Shown here: positions 39,667 to 52,140 of the stretch, piece after piece
Layout: the number at the start of each line of letters is the position of its first letter
Numbering within the stretch: the stretch's first letter is position 1
Notes under the pieces: generated by a model
The model's database searches: none
Seen by the model: the letters and a program-made list of their open reading frames with translations, nothing else
Told to the model about the DNA's origin: nothing
Made by a program: the position numbers and the translations under genes
Source of the DNA: Rhytidiadelphus loreus
Lineage: Eukaryota > Streptophyta > Bryopsida > Hypnales > Hylocomiaceae
Length of the DNA stretch: 64,000 nt
Direction: 5' to 3'
Assembly: GCA_947034895.1 (NCBI GenBank)
Contig: OX344763.1
Location: forward strand, 30,317,025-30,381,024

Positions 39667-40231
39667 TTCCTAAAGGATAGAGGCATATTTTGGGCAAAAA
39701 TTGTGAAAAACTGCCACTTTTTAGGGCAATGAGAAAAAAATGAAAAAGAAAAGTTTTTTCAAAATTTAAATGTTCAAATTTGTACTAGACTACTATGGAA
39801 ATGTGTGAAAAACGTTTTAGAAACTTTGACCACATGTATTGAAAGATTATAATGTTTAAAGTTAGAAGAAAAAGTGTTTTTTTACCTTCCATAACAAGGC
39901 TAGTAGCCTTTCACCTCCTAGAATGAGTTTTTTACACTATACATGATTATTTTTTTTTACATTTGCATCTTGTATCATGTAAGTTACATACTTGCCAAAT
40001 TTCAAAAGTAAAAGAGGAGTTTTGCAAAAACTACTTAATAAAAAAAAGGTTTAGGGTAGCATAACTTTTGATCCGGGAACCCAATAAAAAAAAAATTATA
40101 TTCTCAATAAGGGGGACTTGTTCATGCCTTTTGTCAATATTTTGTAAACATCCAACCAAAATTGAATTTATAGGAACCTACTTGGATTTTCAATAATTGT
40201 CCATTGAACAAACAATTATCCTTTAGAAAAT
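39667..40231. mobile_element. Decayed TTAA MITE P6
   Basis: TTAA at 39663-39666 is followed by TTCCTAAAGGATAGAGGC and the far end reads ATCCTTTAGAAAATTTAA. The interior shares GCATAACTTTTGATCC and other lines with P1-P4 in a diverged form. An old member of the family. Confidence 0.55.
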
Positions 40232-40739
40232 TTAACTTCTTGATGATCCACACAAAACAATAGGATTACATACAATGATCAAAATTAAAATTGACATGCT
40301 AGTAGAACTTTGTCCTACATATGATTGGATATTGGAGCAAGTGATTTTTTAAAACAACTACTTCAATTGGTCCAAAGACATATATTTGAATAGAATTTTT
40401 AAACAAAAAGAATAGGATCTATGACAAGATTTTCTAATGATGACATTGCATCATTATAAACTCTAATAGAAGCATTGACTAAAAGAATAAAGATTTGAAA
40501 AAATCAAACAAAGCTTGTGACCTGGATCCAATTTCCAATTCATTTAGTTGCAACATACACAATTCATTGAATTGATCTCAAGGTTTGTCTTGAGATGAAA
40601 TGGCATTTAATCCAAATGGTGTTGATTAGCACCACCTTGTATGTACTCACCTTTATCTTGAATAAGAAAAAAAAATTGTTTTTACTATATCCATTAACAA
40701 TTTCAAACTTTCAAACTTGGTAAAGTTGTCTATTTAGAA

Positions 40740-41475
40740 ATGGAAAGATTGTCTACAAGTGCAAAGTGGGAATTATCAACATCAAGATTAAAAAGCACAT
40801 GTCGCACACATACAATAATTCAAAGTATTAATATCAATAGTTTAGCAAAACATCATTTAAACATTCAAAATGACTACAATTTACAATCATCTCTATCATT
40901 TGCTTTCAAGAAACAAGAACAAAACATGCACAGAAAGTTGTACTATATTTAATACTTCTAAATACAAATATATATAAGTGCTTTTAATTAACATGGGCTA
41001 GTTATGGTATATGAAAAAAAGATTGTGTATTCTTCGTTCAAAATTAGAAATACAATCATAATATGGGATCAAAATTTGTAGCTATTACATTCAATAAAGG
41101 TAGACAAAATGCATTTCATGTAATAATTCTTTATCAATCTCATTCTACCCCAATTTTAAGTTCCCTTAAAATTTGAGAAGAATTGATTTGTGAAGTACCA
41201 TTAACTTGTTGTACTATTATTCTTGGAGACTTTAATATAGATTTGTGTGAAGAAAACAAAAAAGAATACAACTTACAACAACTCATTGAATGCATGAACA
41301 AATATCAATTCACATAAGAAAATTTAATACCTACTAATAAAAAGTATTCATTAATTGATCACATTTGGACAAATATACCTAATCAAGATAGCACTTATCG
41401 AGTTATTGATGCCTATTGGCCTAATTATCATAATCCAATATATTTAGCATTTAAACCTACTAATACAATGCCTAA
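40740..41475 (+). pseudogene. Helentron-type AP-endonuclease domain relic
   Basis: At 40740-40950 the frame reads TIIQSININSLAKHHLNIQN, the start of the endonuclease/exonuclease/phosphatase domain found beside Pif1-type helicases in Helentron elements. At 41072-41475, in another frame, come FNKGRQNAFHVIILY, CCTIILGDFNIDL (the DFN core), IDHIWTNI and DAYWPNYHNPIYLAFK, the C-terminal half. A TGA near 41178, a TAA near 41318 and the frame change disable it. LINE endonucleases share the fold, but the HIW..YW..H.PIY..FK ending is closer to the Helentron type. No helicase or reverse transcriptase lies nearby. The CACTA element K1 follows immediately. Confidence 0.7.
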
Positions 41476-42795
41476 CACCAGAAGAAAATGCGAGAGAAAA
41501 TGAGGGGTTTTGCAACTACAAAGAGCAATTGGTTTTTAGTTGCATCGTACATTTGCAATTAGTGAGAATCTAAAGGGCCCAAGTTGCTTAAGACAAGTAT
41601 TTTAGTTGTATCGTAGTTGCAAGGCGAAACGGTTCAGTTTTTTCATTCTATAACTTATTTAGAACTTCATCGGTGCGCTTTATGACGTGTTTGCTCATGT
41701 GGTATTTGTTGCCACATAGGTTGGTCACTCAATTGGTGAGTTGTACAACTTATCGGTGGCTCATTTGCAATTAATGTATGACTTGTTTGTGACTTCAATA
41801 CGACTCATTAGTGACTTGTTTGCAATTCATTTGTGACTTTATTGCAACTTGTCTATGATTTATTTGCAACTTGTTTTTGATTTGTAGAATTTGTAGATTT
41901 CAAAATCTACAAATTGTAGAAATTTTAGAATTCTATTTACAAAATTCATTACAAAAAGATACAACTACTTACAAGTCTTATATTGCAACTAAAAGCCATT
42001 AGATGGGATTCAGCCATCGGGGAGGGCTATGAGTTCCCCAGCGAAACCAGTCTGAAATCCACCGATACCCGCCATTCCCCACTTGTGCTGACCTGGCCAA
42101 GCAACTGCTAGGTCAGAGTTTTTGAAAAAAATTAAAATTAACTTTGTTTTTCATTTTAAGGACTTAAATTTTTATTTATTTATTTTTTTTGAAAAAAAAA
42201 AAAAATCTGCCGTCGCGTTCGATGGGGTTCCCGGGGAACGGAGGTGAGAATGGCGCCGAAACGGCCCTCCAGCCCCAGAATCCCATCTAATGATTGTTGA
42301 CAATTGATATAAGACAATAGGAAATGATTTGGAAACAACTATTGAACAACTACAAAACAACTAAGAAATGACTACAAAACAACTAGGAAACCACTACTGT
42401 CATTTTATAGTTGCAATTGTTTCCTATTTATTTCATAGTTGTTTTTTGTGATTGCAAATCAACACGTTGGATATTATAGAGTGTGGACTAGTTCACATCC
42501 ACAACTATGATGAATTTTGGATGGAGAAGAACTCACATTCATTCTAAATTTGAACTTTGTTCCAACTCTCATAATTTTACACTTCATTCTATGACTACTT
42601 TGTGACTAAAACAATGTATCAACTTCACTCTATAACTACTTTGCAACTAAACATTGTTCTAATGATGTAAAGTAGTGACATCAAATAATGGTGTAAGAAT
42701 TTGGTGCAAATAGAGAGGGTAGCAGTCGAAAGATAGTTGTATAGGACACTTAATTGCATTTTAGCCGGTTGTAGCTAACATGTTTTTTTCTAGTG
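41476..42795. mobile_element. CACTA-like non-autonomous element K1 (~1.3 kb)
   Basis: Begins CACCAGAAGAAAA and ends TTTTTTTCTAGTG, inverted repeats of the CACTA type. A 3-bp direct repeat TAA flanks it (41473-41475, 42796-42798). Subterminal DNA is rich in TTGCAACT/ACAACTA motifs. MITE M2 is inserted inside. No transposase. Confidence 0.6.
41997..42303 (+). mobile_element. GC-ended foldback MITE M2 (~307 bp)
   Basis: Ends are inverted repeats CATTAGATGGGATTC, followed inward by GGAGGGC on both sides. It is the inverted relative of M1 at 39259 and is nested in element K1. Confidence 0.7.
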
Positions 42796-42798
42796 TAA

Positions 42799-43540
42799 CT
42801 ACTCTAGTAATACAAAAAATTATTTGAAGAAAATAGCATGAGTATGAATTAAAATTAATACTATACTTTGAAATACTTTGAAATATGTTTTTTTGATAAA
42901 AAAATTATGTTTAAAATAATCAATACCATCAAAATTATGTTCAATTGTGTTTGAGATAGTGTGGCCTCAATCTTATAAATCTTGTTATTAATTTAGATTT
43001 TATTTTTGATATTCAGATATACATTTCAAATTGTTTGAATTTCTTTTAATAAAACGTGTTATTAAACTGCATACAATATTCAATTTCATTTCCATTCACT
43101 ACAAAAATATTGAATTATAATATATAACTTGTGGAATAACTTTAGAGGCATCACATCACTTTTTTTTGTTCATGTATTTCATGATTTAATTTGCCTATTT
43201 TAGGGTGTATGATTCCAAATATGAATTTCAAATTTTCAAATTTTATCATTTGTGGTAAATAATTTGAATCTGCATTTTTTTCCAAAGTAAGAATTTGGAG
43301 TGAAATTCTAAAATTTTATCCTCCCATAGAAGGCTCATAGCACTACACTAATAATTGTATTAAGTGGCACCTACACTAATTAATGTAAAAATGCTTATAA
43401 ATTTTTACTCTCTATGAATATTTTTACCAACTATGTTTGAATATTATTGATATCTATACTCTTGGTAAAAATATTCATCTTTTGTAAAAGAGTTATAGCC
43501 TTGAGTAAGTAGTTAATAAGGGTGACACTAAAATACAGAT
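42799..43540. other. AT-rich 5' flank of the FAM185A-like gene
   Basis: No element end or gene is recognised. 43545-43716 is GC-richer and ends at a strong donor (TATG|GTAAGC), so it may be an untranslated first exon of the FAM185A-like gene. Confidence 0.4.
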
Positions 43541-43886
43541 TTTAGTGCACTATGTTGGAGTCTTGGCCGCCCAGGTTGATACCCAGGTTGATACCCGGGA
43601 ATTTCGGAGCCGTGATCTTGCTTCAGAGCTGTCCCAGACTCCCCCACTGCGCCTCTTCAAGCATTTGAAGCATCACCCCGATCATGAGTTGATGCATTCA
43701 AGCTTTTGCACTATGGTAAGCAAATTGTTTCATGCACATTGCACACTACTCTCATTGATTCCGATTCCTCCTTTTATGAATTTATGAAGAAAAATAAAAT
43801 TTGTTGTTAAATAATTCGGTTCTGCGCGATTTGGCGAGTTGATTGGGGATTGTATGTTACAGGGGCGAACTGTGCAATGGACTTCC

Positions 43887-46800
43887 ATGCGCCGGGGTAT
43901 ACTGGTGTTGCGAGATCGTGTGTGTGTTGAGAGTAGGATCGCTGATCGGGTGAATAAGCTGTTGACGAGCAGTCGAAAGTGGACATCCGCTGGGCTGCCC
44001 AATCCCGGAGGTAAATTTTCAAATCTTTTAGGTTTAGGTCACATCGTGTTAAATTAGGGTTCACGTCTGTCGATTGTGCAATGGGAGTCACGGGAATCGC
44101 TTAAACAAGACCTTGACACGAATGCGCAGGCGTCAAACGCAGAGGCCTTGCTTGCTGCAGTAATTAATCGATGATGAGCAGTTTTGAATTGGACGCAGGA
44201 TCACCGTAGTTTGAACCCTATAATTATGCCAGTTGGTGCATTGTTAGAATGTGCGGTGTTGAAATTTTCGCTACTTCAGGATTTCAGTAGCTTGGAGGAG
44301 GATGTATTTCATCGTCACTGGCACACGATTGAAAATAAAGTTTGGATGAGTTTCAGCAAGAATTTAGGGCAGGTGTTATAGGTTTTCTGAGGGCCCATTC
44401 TTCCGACGCTTACACATACTATATTTTTCCTTTTCTATTTGAAAGAGAACATTGGTTTCATCAAACTATTGCTTCGCAGGTAACTGGAGATCCGTAGAGA
44501 TAAAGAGATATTCGGAATGGGGTAGGCTTTGCTTCACAACAAGCCCCGATTTGAGAATCAAGGAAGCAGATGTCTCTATCAAGCGTGTGCCAGTAAAAGT
44601 GGGAGCCGAATTGAGCGTATGTGGTCGATCCTACTTTTTTCAAGTAGAAAAGAATTTGACCACCACCATTCGTTTTCTATTTTACATAGTGAATTACATA
44701 AAATGGACCTTGCTTTTGAATATTTCAGCTTCACAATTCTTTGCTGAAAATGGTTACAATATATCTCTGGAGACTACCTGTTCACTTTCTTCTCAAGGGA
44801 CTGCTAAACTGGAATGTGATGTAGATATGTGTGGCTGGTTCAGACACCGATGTGGATGTCGTAACAGGGGATAACCTGGAGGAGATTGTGTTAGAGGTGA
44901 GTTCCATTGCTGTGACGAAGTTGTGAGTAGTGACGCTGGCCAAGTCAGAGCTTCCATACGGACAACTTTTAATATGTCATATTTTACATCTTGTGTAGGC
45001 ATTTGGCTTACTTTGTAGTAAGTAGTTTCTGATGTCATTTTGCAGGCCCGTTGGAAAGCTGGACTCAGAGTTGGTGACTGGTCAGATTTCCAGCTGATAG
45101 AGTCCCCAAATTATGTCAGTAAGCATTCTAGATTCTCACGTTCAACCCTGCGGAGAAGTATTGACTTTCTGCTGTTGATGTAATCTTAATTCTTAGATAT
45201 TGGCCGCCGTAGATATCGGTGTCTTCCCAGGATTTTGACCGTGGTCTGAGAGTGTCTGGCCTGAGCAGAGTTGCAGAAAATTGGATACATTCAAGGACAT
45301 GGAGGTCAAGCATTGGAGGGAAGCGTGTCTCTAGAGGGTGTAAGGGCAGCCATGCCTGCACGTTGGTGCAGCTTGTTTGTGGAGAACAAGCAGAATCCAG
45401 TTCGCATTCAAAGTCTGGTGAGGACCGTTACATGGTCGATTTTTCAAGATGTGGCCTTTTTAGGTATTTCCTTAGCTTAGAGATGGATTGTAATTGCAGA
45501 AATACCCTCTTAACTCAGATCAGATTTATGGTGACTGTCTCAAGCGAATTCCGTTCTAAAGGCAAAACAACCAATATACCATAGCATTGCTTTACGAGTG
45601 GTATGTTGTGTCATGAATCATTGAGCGTGATGGTGGATCAGTATACTAGTTCGTGCTACTGTTTTTCCGCGATTTGTTGTGAGCAACGACTATATTGGAG
45701 CATTTACAAAAAACATTCAGCCTTGAATGTTGGCACTCTCATGAGTTTTGTACCTACGCTTTAACTAGTAGTACAACCGTTGCAAGATTTGCAACAACGC
45801 CCCTTTGTGTATGAAAACGTAGTATTTCCTTCAGTTTGCTAGAACTGGATTTTAAACTCAATAGTAGTTCCAAAACTTATGATGGAAATTTCTAAGGATG
45901 AAAACGTGACAGTGGGTCGTGACATTGTGTACTCAATATAATAGACATGTCTGTCTTCTCCACCACACTTCTGATGCGGATATCATGTGTGGAATTATTG
46001 CAGAGAGAAGGGAACTTGAATGTTGAGACTTTTGGTGGCCATGTGACACTTGGTGAGATTCCACTGTTGATCGATCTGATGCACCTTAAGATCTAGCCTT
46101 TCGTCTGAACCCAGAGCTGAGCACTGATATGGGGATCCTTGTCTTGCCTCTATTTACGAAAGGTGATATGCGGGGAGGAGCGGCCAAAATTCTGACTCAT
46201 GGAGGTTGTTTCACAGCTGACTTGGTAAGGTTTCAGGCATTGAAGTTGTCTTCAACGATTCTTGATTTTCAGCAACCTGTAAATCTGTGTATAGCCGATC
46301 AGTTATCTTGAAGAATCAGCGCTCGTCCGAAACAGTAATTCGCTGCGGTAGTATTTTGCTCATAGCATTAACCTTGGGAAGTGGACAATGGCTTGTCTGT
46401 TGATGCTGTTATGTACTACCTTCCTGTGCCAGGTTTCTGCAGATTCAGTGATAAAAACAATGGGGGGTGATGTTTCAATAAAACGGCTAGTGGGCAACAC
46501 TATTGATATGGATGCTGGCGGAGGCGATATTTACGTTGGATCTCTTTACGGCAATGGTAAGCACCTCTTAGTCTTAGAAAAGTAGTCGATCTGCTTCAGT
46601 ATGGTGATGTCGTTCCAGCTGATGCTTTTGATGCTTTTGTTGAACAGGTCCAAAAGGTCCCTTCAAGTTCACGCACCGAAACACTATCTTTATCCTAAAC
46701 TTCAAACTTCAATGGTACCTACAAGTGTTTCTCATCGTAGGAACTGACTTTCATATGTTGCATTTTTTGGGTTACACTATAGATGTGGTGATGAAATCAA

Positions 46801-48372
46801 GTGGTGGCTCATTTGAAGCGAAGCATATTCAGGCGCAAGATAGTGCTTTGGTACGTGGACTTCGAATGTCAAACTTTAATTTTTAGCAAATTAATACGGC
46901 ATCTAGAGAGGGTGCTTTATTTTTAATTTCTGGAAAGCCATTTCGGTTTGTGTGTTTTACGATGAGGACTACCGGTATTCTTTAGTCTCTTTATATTGAA
47001 TGAATCTTAAGTAAGGTGGAAGCAATGCACTTGTGTATGAGCGTAAGTATTGACCGTGTCCCTTCGTTTTGCTTAAACAGGTTTCAACAGACGGTGGATC
47101 AGTCCAGATAACCGGAATAGATGGGTACTGGAACTACTCTCTTGAATATCCTGTTTCCTTGTAATTCCTTTCCTGTTCAGTGGAAGCACTGGTTCTTTAC
47201 AGTACATGGTTGTTGCACTCCAAGTTCCTACCCTGAGAGGGAAACCCATCAATGCGAAGCGGTGGGGACTACGAAGTGCTGATTGCAAGCCGTATAAGCT
47301 ATTCACTGTGCCGAAGGGATTTCTTTCAAATTTTGAGCTTCAACGTTTCTTAGTTTTCCTTGGTTTGATAACGTTGGAATTCTGAAATCTGAATGATGAA
47401 CATAGTTTGAAAGTGTTCAAATCTTTCATTTGAGGTCCTGATTCATGTGCCTTTCCCCAGTAAGGCAAGGATTGTGACGAGTGGAGGCGCTGTGTCATTG
47501 CAACTACATGAGCATGCTCGAGAGGTAAGCATTGAGTTTCTCCCTGGAGTTTTCTCAATTAAGACCTCGGTATGTAGCCAGCAAACAATGAAACTTCGCG
47601 CAAATATATGAACCTCAGTTCGCCAAAAAGTGTGCCAATATTGATACGTCGGTATTAAGAATGAACTGATGTTTCCCTTGTAGTTTGGCAATCGATTGAC
47701 CTCCAGATTTCTTATAGCTTGTTGGTTATCCTAAGAAGTTATCAAGGGTTTCCTCATTCTGTTCTTGAATCTCATAGTACTATGTAGTCAGTCTCTGTTG
47801 TTTGCAAGGTAGTCAGTTTAATGACAGATCCTCCTACTGATCGTATTTGATGACAATCAGATTGATATAGACGCGAGCGAGGGAAGCGTGACTTTGTACT
47901 TTTCCAATAATCTTTCTGCACAGGTTTGAATTGCTTTCCTGCGTAATCTACCGTCTAGAGTATTTTCATGGTTTTTATCTTGCTGCATGTGCTTAGTTAC
48001 TGATAGCAAGAATTTTTGTCTCTGCCAGTTCAGATTTACACTGTAACAATGAAGTGACTTCAGTTCTGGATGGTTGCTGTGTTGGTATGTTATGTATAGG
48101 TAGAGTATAATGGGGAAAAAGAGATTGCCCAGACTTCGCAAATACTATCTGCTACAAATCGACCAGGTCAATACACCTTTGTAGGGCAGGACTCTTGGGG
48201 TGGGATGCAAGGCGATGATAGTCGTGCGAATAGGTCAGAAGAGGCGTCTCAAGCTAGCACAGAACCTCAATTTTGTAAAATTAGGATAATTTCTTCAGGG
48301 TCCCTTCAAGTCAAGATGCGCAGTTGGATTGATGTTGCAATGGCCAGCAGCTTGCCCAGCTTTGTCAAGTAA
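43887..48372 (+). CDS. FAM185A-like DUF4097 protein (13 exons)
   Basis: Exons: 43887-44010, 44480-44616, 44825-44896, 45046-45118, 45269-45417, 46004-46052, 46163-46224, 46433-46556, 46783-46850, 47081-47124, 47461-47524, 47861-47923, 48100-48372; 433 residues, all junctions GT-AG and in phase. The second half is a run of short beta-repeats typical of DUF4097/FAM185A: GNLNVETFGGHVTLG, AAKILTHGGCFTADL, DSVIKTMGGDVSIKRL, IDMDAGGGDIYVGSLYG, VVMKSSGGSFEAKHI, VSTDGGSVQITGIDG and ARIVTSGGAVSLQL, probably a right-handed beta-helix-like fold. The N-terminus (MRRGILVLRDRVCVESRIADR) is basic and amphipathic, like a mitochondrial presequence. The molecular function of this family is not established. Starts at 43854 (in frame, no intron) or in an upstream exon ending at a GTAAGC donor near 43716 are possible. 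Exons 3-5 rest mainly on phase continuity and are the weakest part. Confidence 0.8.
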
Positions 48373-48706
48373 CTGAAACTCTCCAAGGCGGAGATGTCAA
48401 TTTGCACATTACTCTGCTCCCAGCCTTTCACCTGCGTGATCTCATTTTGTAAGGCTCTGAATATTTTTGCATTGCTTAACGTGGACCATTACCCTGTGAA
48501 TCACTGAAATGTTTCTTCTTTTGTTTAGCTGTTTGTTCAAATCTCTGTTTTTTATAGATCGATTGATCATCAAAGAAGTGTAACTATTTATCCTTGAAAT
48601 TTTGTTGTGAAAATGGGAGGTCTTATTTAGTAGTTTGATTTTCAATGAGTGTTTTTGCATTTTTCTAAGCTAATGGCCTGTACAGGCCACTTTTTATTTT
48701 CTTTAA

Positions 48707-49632
48707 CCCCTAAAGGACCAAGGCCATTCTTCTGTCATAAACTACTCAAAACTGCCAATTCTGCTGCATTCATCCAAACAAACAAAACAAAATACTTGTT
48801 TTTAGAATCTAACCGTAGGATCTTGTACTTTACTAGTTGAGGATCATGTGATAAAAATTTCATGGAGTTTGATCGTACAGATTGGAAGATATTAGCATTC
48901 AAAGTTGAAAAAAGAAAGTTTTTTTGAACATTGGCCTGCAATTTCAAATGACTTTAAATGCCATTTGTGGAAAAAATTTGCACCATGGACCTTGAATTTA
49001 AAATATTTTGTGTTGAAGAATTGAGTTGAAAGTCTAGAAATTTAAAAATAAAAAAAAACATGCTTGATTTTCATTCTTTAAAAAATTGTTAAGTAGAAGT
49101 AGGTCCAAGATTGAAAGAAAAACTAAATTGCTAATAGCTCTAAAATGGTATTGAAACACAATAATCTCAACGGTAAGATTGTTCTAAATAGAAAACTTAA
49201 CCTTGTCAAACAATTTTTTTGAAAAATTGTGAAAATTGCATTCAAAATTGCATTCTATAAGTTATTTTTTCAAGAAGATGCTCAAATTGCCCGAAAAACA
49301 AGATTGTTCATAACTTTCACATTACTAATCCATATGGAATGAATCAAAGCTCCACATGTAGACAAGAATATGATCTTCAAGAAGAAAAAAATTAAAAAAT
49401 TAATTTCAAATTTTTGTAGATTTATTTTTTTGCCCGGTGATGTGAAAATTATGTTTAAGATGCTATAACTTTTGTTCCCGGGCACCAATTGAAATAAAAT
49501 TTATATTCCCACAAAGCTAATAAGTTTTCCTATCTTATGAAAAAGTTTCAAAAAGTTTCACTAAAAATTGAGATCATAGGAACCTGCCCGAAATCCATTT
49601 TGTCCTCTGAGGGGACAATGGTCCTTTAGGGG
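48707..49632 (-). mobile_element. TTAA MITE P3 (926 bp)
   Basis: Flanked by TTAA (48703-48706, 49633-49636) with CCCCTAAAGGACC..GGTCCTTTAGGGG ends. It is P2 in reverse orientation and nearly the same length. It lies ~330 bp past the FAM185A-like stop codon. Confidence 0.85.
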
Positions 49633-49636
49633 TTAA

Positions 49637-50157
49637 ATTCTATAACTTCATAGAAACATTTACATGGATCCCCATGAGGCATCCCTATGAGGGCAAACCC
49701 TGATTTGAGCCAAATCTCACTACAAAAGTTACTAAGGTAGGAGGTCTATAAACCGTTCCTTTAAGCCTACCTATCTCATCAATGACAATAATAGATATTT
49801 CAAGGAACACATTTAGACCCTAGTTTGGTACGTTGGTTCATGGACCTCCTACCTTACCTATTCTTTTTAATATTTTCAATTGTGCATGTGCACTAATATA
49901 TTATAGAAAGACATAAAAATCTCAATTATATGAATTTCCATGTTCTTAAACATGTCCAATGAGCAAGGCTTCAAATGTAGGTTTTGTGGACAATGTTGCA
50001 ATGGACTACGTTTGATAGTTTATAATGGATCAAAGTAATATGACTATTGTTGTCCCTATGGTCATTGTGTATTTTTAGACTTATTAGATTTTCTATTTTT
50101 TTTGCAATAGAACAATGTCAAAGAATTTTTCAAATGGATTTTGTTCAATTCATTTTA
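49637..50157. other. AT-rich DNA between two TTAA elements
   Basis: No gene or element end seen. Confidence 0.4.
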
Positions 50158-50617
50158 CCCCCTAAGGTTCCATTGTCCCCTTGAGGAACAAAATGGATTT
50201 TGTGCAAGCTCTTATAGTCTCAATATTTGTCGGGATTTCTTTATAAATTTTGTGAAGATAGAAAAACACATAAGAGTATATTTTTATGTCAATCAATGCT
50301 TGGGAGCAAAAGTTACAACACAGTAAGCCTAAATTTTAGTTTGGTGAGTAGGAAAAAAAGACGAACAAAAACTTAAAATAAAAGACTTAAATTTTTTTTC
50401 TCATATATTGTATTTTCATCTACACAATAAGCTTTGATTCATTCCATTTGAATTTGTTATGTGAAAGTTATGAACCTTGTTTTTTGAGCAATAAAAGCAT
50501 CTTTTTGAAAAAATAACTTCTAGGTTCATTTTTTAATTTCATTTTCATAATTTAAAAAAGAGAAGAAAATTCATACAGTTAAGATCTCTTGCTAGAACAA
50601 TCTCACCATTAAGATTA

Positions 50618-50960
50618 CACTAAAAAGGATATTTAGTGTTGGATTACATTTAGTGTAATTACCACCCTACTTGACCCTACACTAAATGTCAATTTTAGGA
50701 CGATTAGTGTAGTGCTAAACTTCAATGCGCCGCCTTTGTAACACTAAATGTAAACACTAAATGTAAAATCTGAAATCTGAAATCTGAAATCTGTAAATGA
50801 AATGTAACACTAAATGTAAACCTCTTCATATTTCAGATTTACCATAGAGTATTTTTAGTGTTAGAAATTACATTTAGTGTTACTTACTTTAGTAGGGTAA
50901 ATGATATTTAGTGTCATGGTTCACAAATAGTGTTGCCAACACTAAATATCCTTTTTAGTG
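50618..50960. mobile_element. TA-flanked TIR element (343 bp)
   Basis: Inverted ends CACTAAAAAGGATATTTAGT continue to GTTGG. TA is duplicated at 50616-50617 and 50961-50962. Comparison with the uninterrupted P2 (GATTATTGTGTTTC near 32545) shows an empty site with one TA. The interior repeats ACACTAAATGTAA and (AATCTGA)n. Superfamily unclear; a TA target suggests Tc1/mariner-type integration. Confidence 0.75.
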
Positions 50961-51219
50961 TAGTGTGTTTCAATTCCATCTTAGAGCTTCAAGGTTTAGT
51001 TTTCCCTTCAATCTTGAACTTACTTCTAATTAATAATTTTTTAATGAGTGAAAATTAAGTTGTTTTTTTGAACTTTTTTTCCTAGACTTTCAACTCAATT
51101 CTTCAACATATAAAACTAGAAATTCAAAATCATTGGTGAAAAAAATTTAAGTTAAGAAGATTCAAAGCCAAAAATTCTAGTTGAGCTTGGTGCCAAAAGT
51201 TTTCTTTTCTTTACTTTAA

Positions 51220-52140
51220 CCCCTAAAGGACAAAGGCCTTTTCTCTGTCAAAAAACACTCAAAACTGCCATTTCTACAGCAAAGAGTAAAAAAATTTGAA
51301 AATTGTTTTTTTTTCCACATCTAACCATAGGATCTTACACCTTACTAGTATGAGAATGTGTGGAAAAAATTTCAAATTTTTTTACTGTACAGATTGCAAG
51401 ATATCTGCCTTTAAAGTGAAAAAAACAGGTTTTTCAGCACATTGCGGGACTAGATTATTTGACTTTGAACATTTTTAACTTAAATTTTTTGCACTACAGA
51501 GTTTTGAGCTTTAAATCATTATTGTGGAGAATTGAGTTGAGAGTCTAGGGAAAAAAAATGCTTTCAAAAAAACTTAATTTTCATTCTTAAAAAAATTGTA
51601 GAATAGAAGTAGATACGAGATTAAATGAAAATCTATTTTATTAATAGATCTAAGATAGAATTAAAATGCACTAATTCCCACGGTGAGATTGATCTAGCAA
51701 GCAAACTAAACCATGTGGAATTTTTATTTTTTTTAAATTGTCAAGATTGCATTTAGAAATGAATCCTACAAGTTATTTTTTCAAGAAGATGCTCTAATTG
51801 CCCAAAAAACAAGATTGTCCATAACTTTCTCATAAAAAATCCAAATGAAATGAATAAAAGCTTTACAAATAGAAAAAAATATAATCCATGTGTAAAAAAA
51901 ATTAGAAAAAAAAATTCAAATTTTTGCAATTTTTTTTTGCTGCCCGGTCTCCCCTATTTTGAGCTATATGGGCACAACTTTTGTTCCTGGGAACCGATTG
52001 GAAAAAAATTATAGTCCCACATAGGTAATCATTTTTTCTATCTTCAAAAAAAGTTTCAAAAAATCAAGAGAAAAATTCAGCCTGTAGGTACTTGCCCGAA
52101 ATCCATTTGTTCCCCGAAGGGACACTTGGTCCTTTAGGGG
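51220..52140 (-). mobile_element. TTAA MITE P4 (921 bp), inserted in P5
   Basis: Flanked by TTAA (51216-51219, 52141-52144) with CCCCTAAAGGAC..GTCCTTTAGGGG ends, and oriented like P3. Host element P5 continues on both sides, so this copy is the younger one. Confidence 0.85.
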
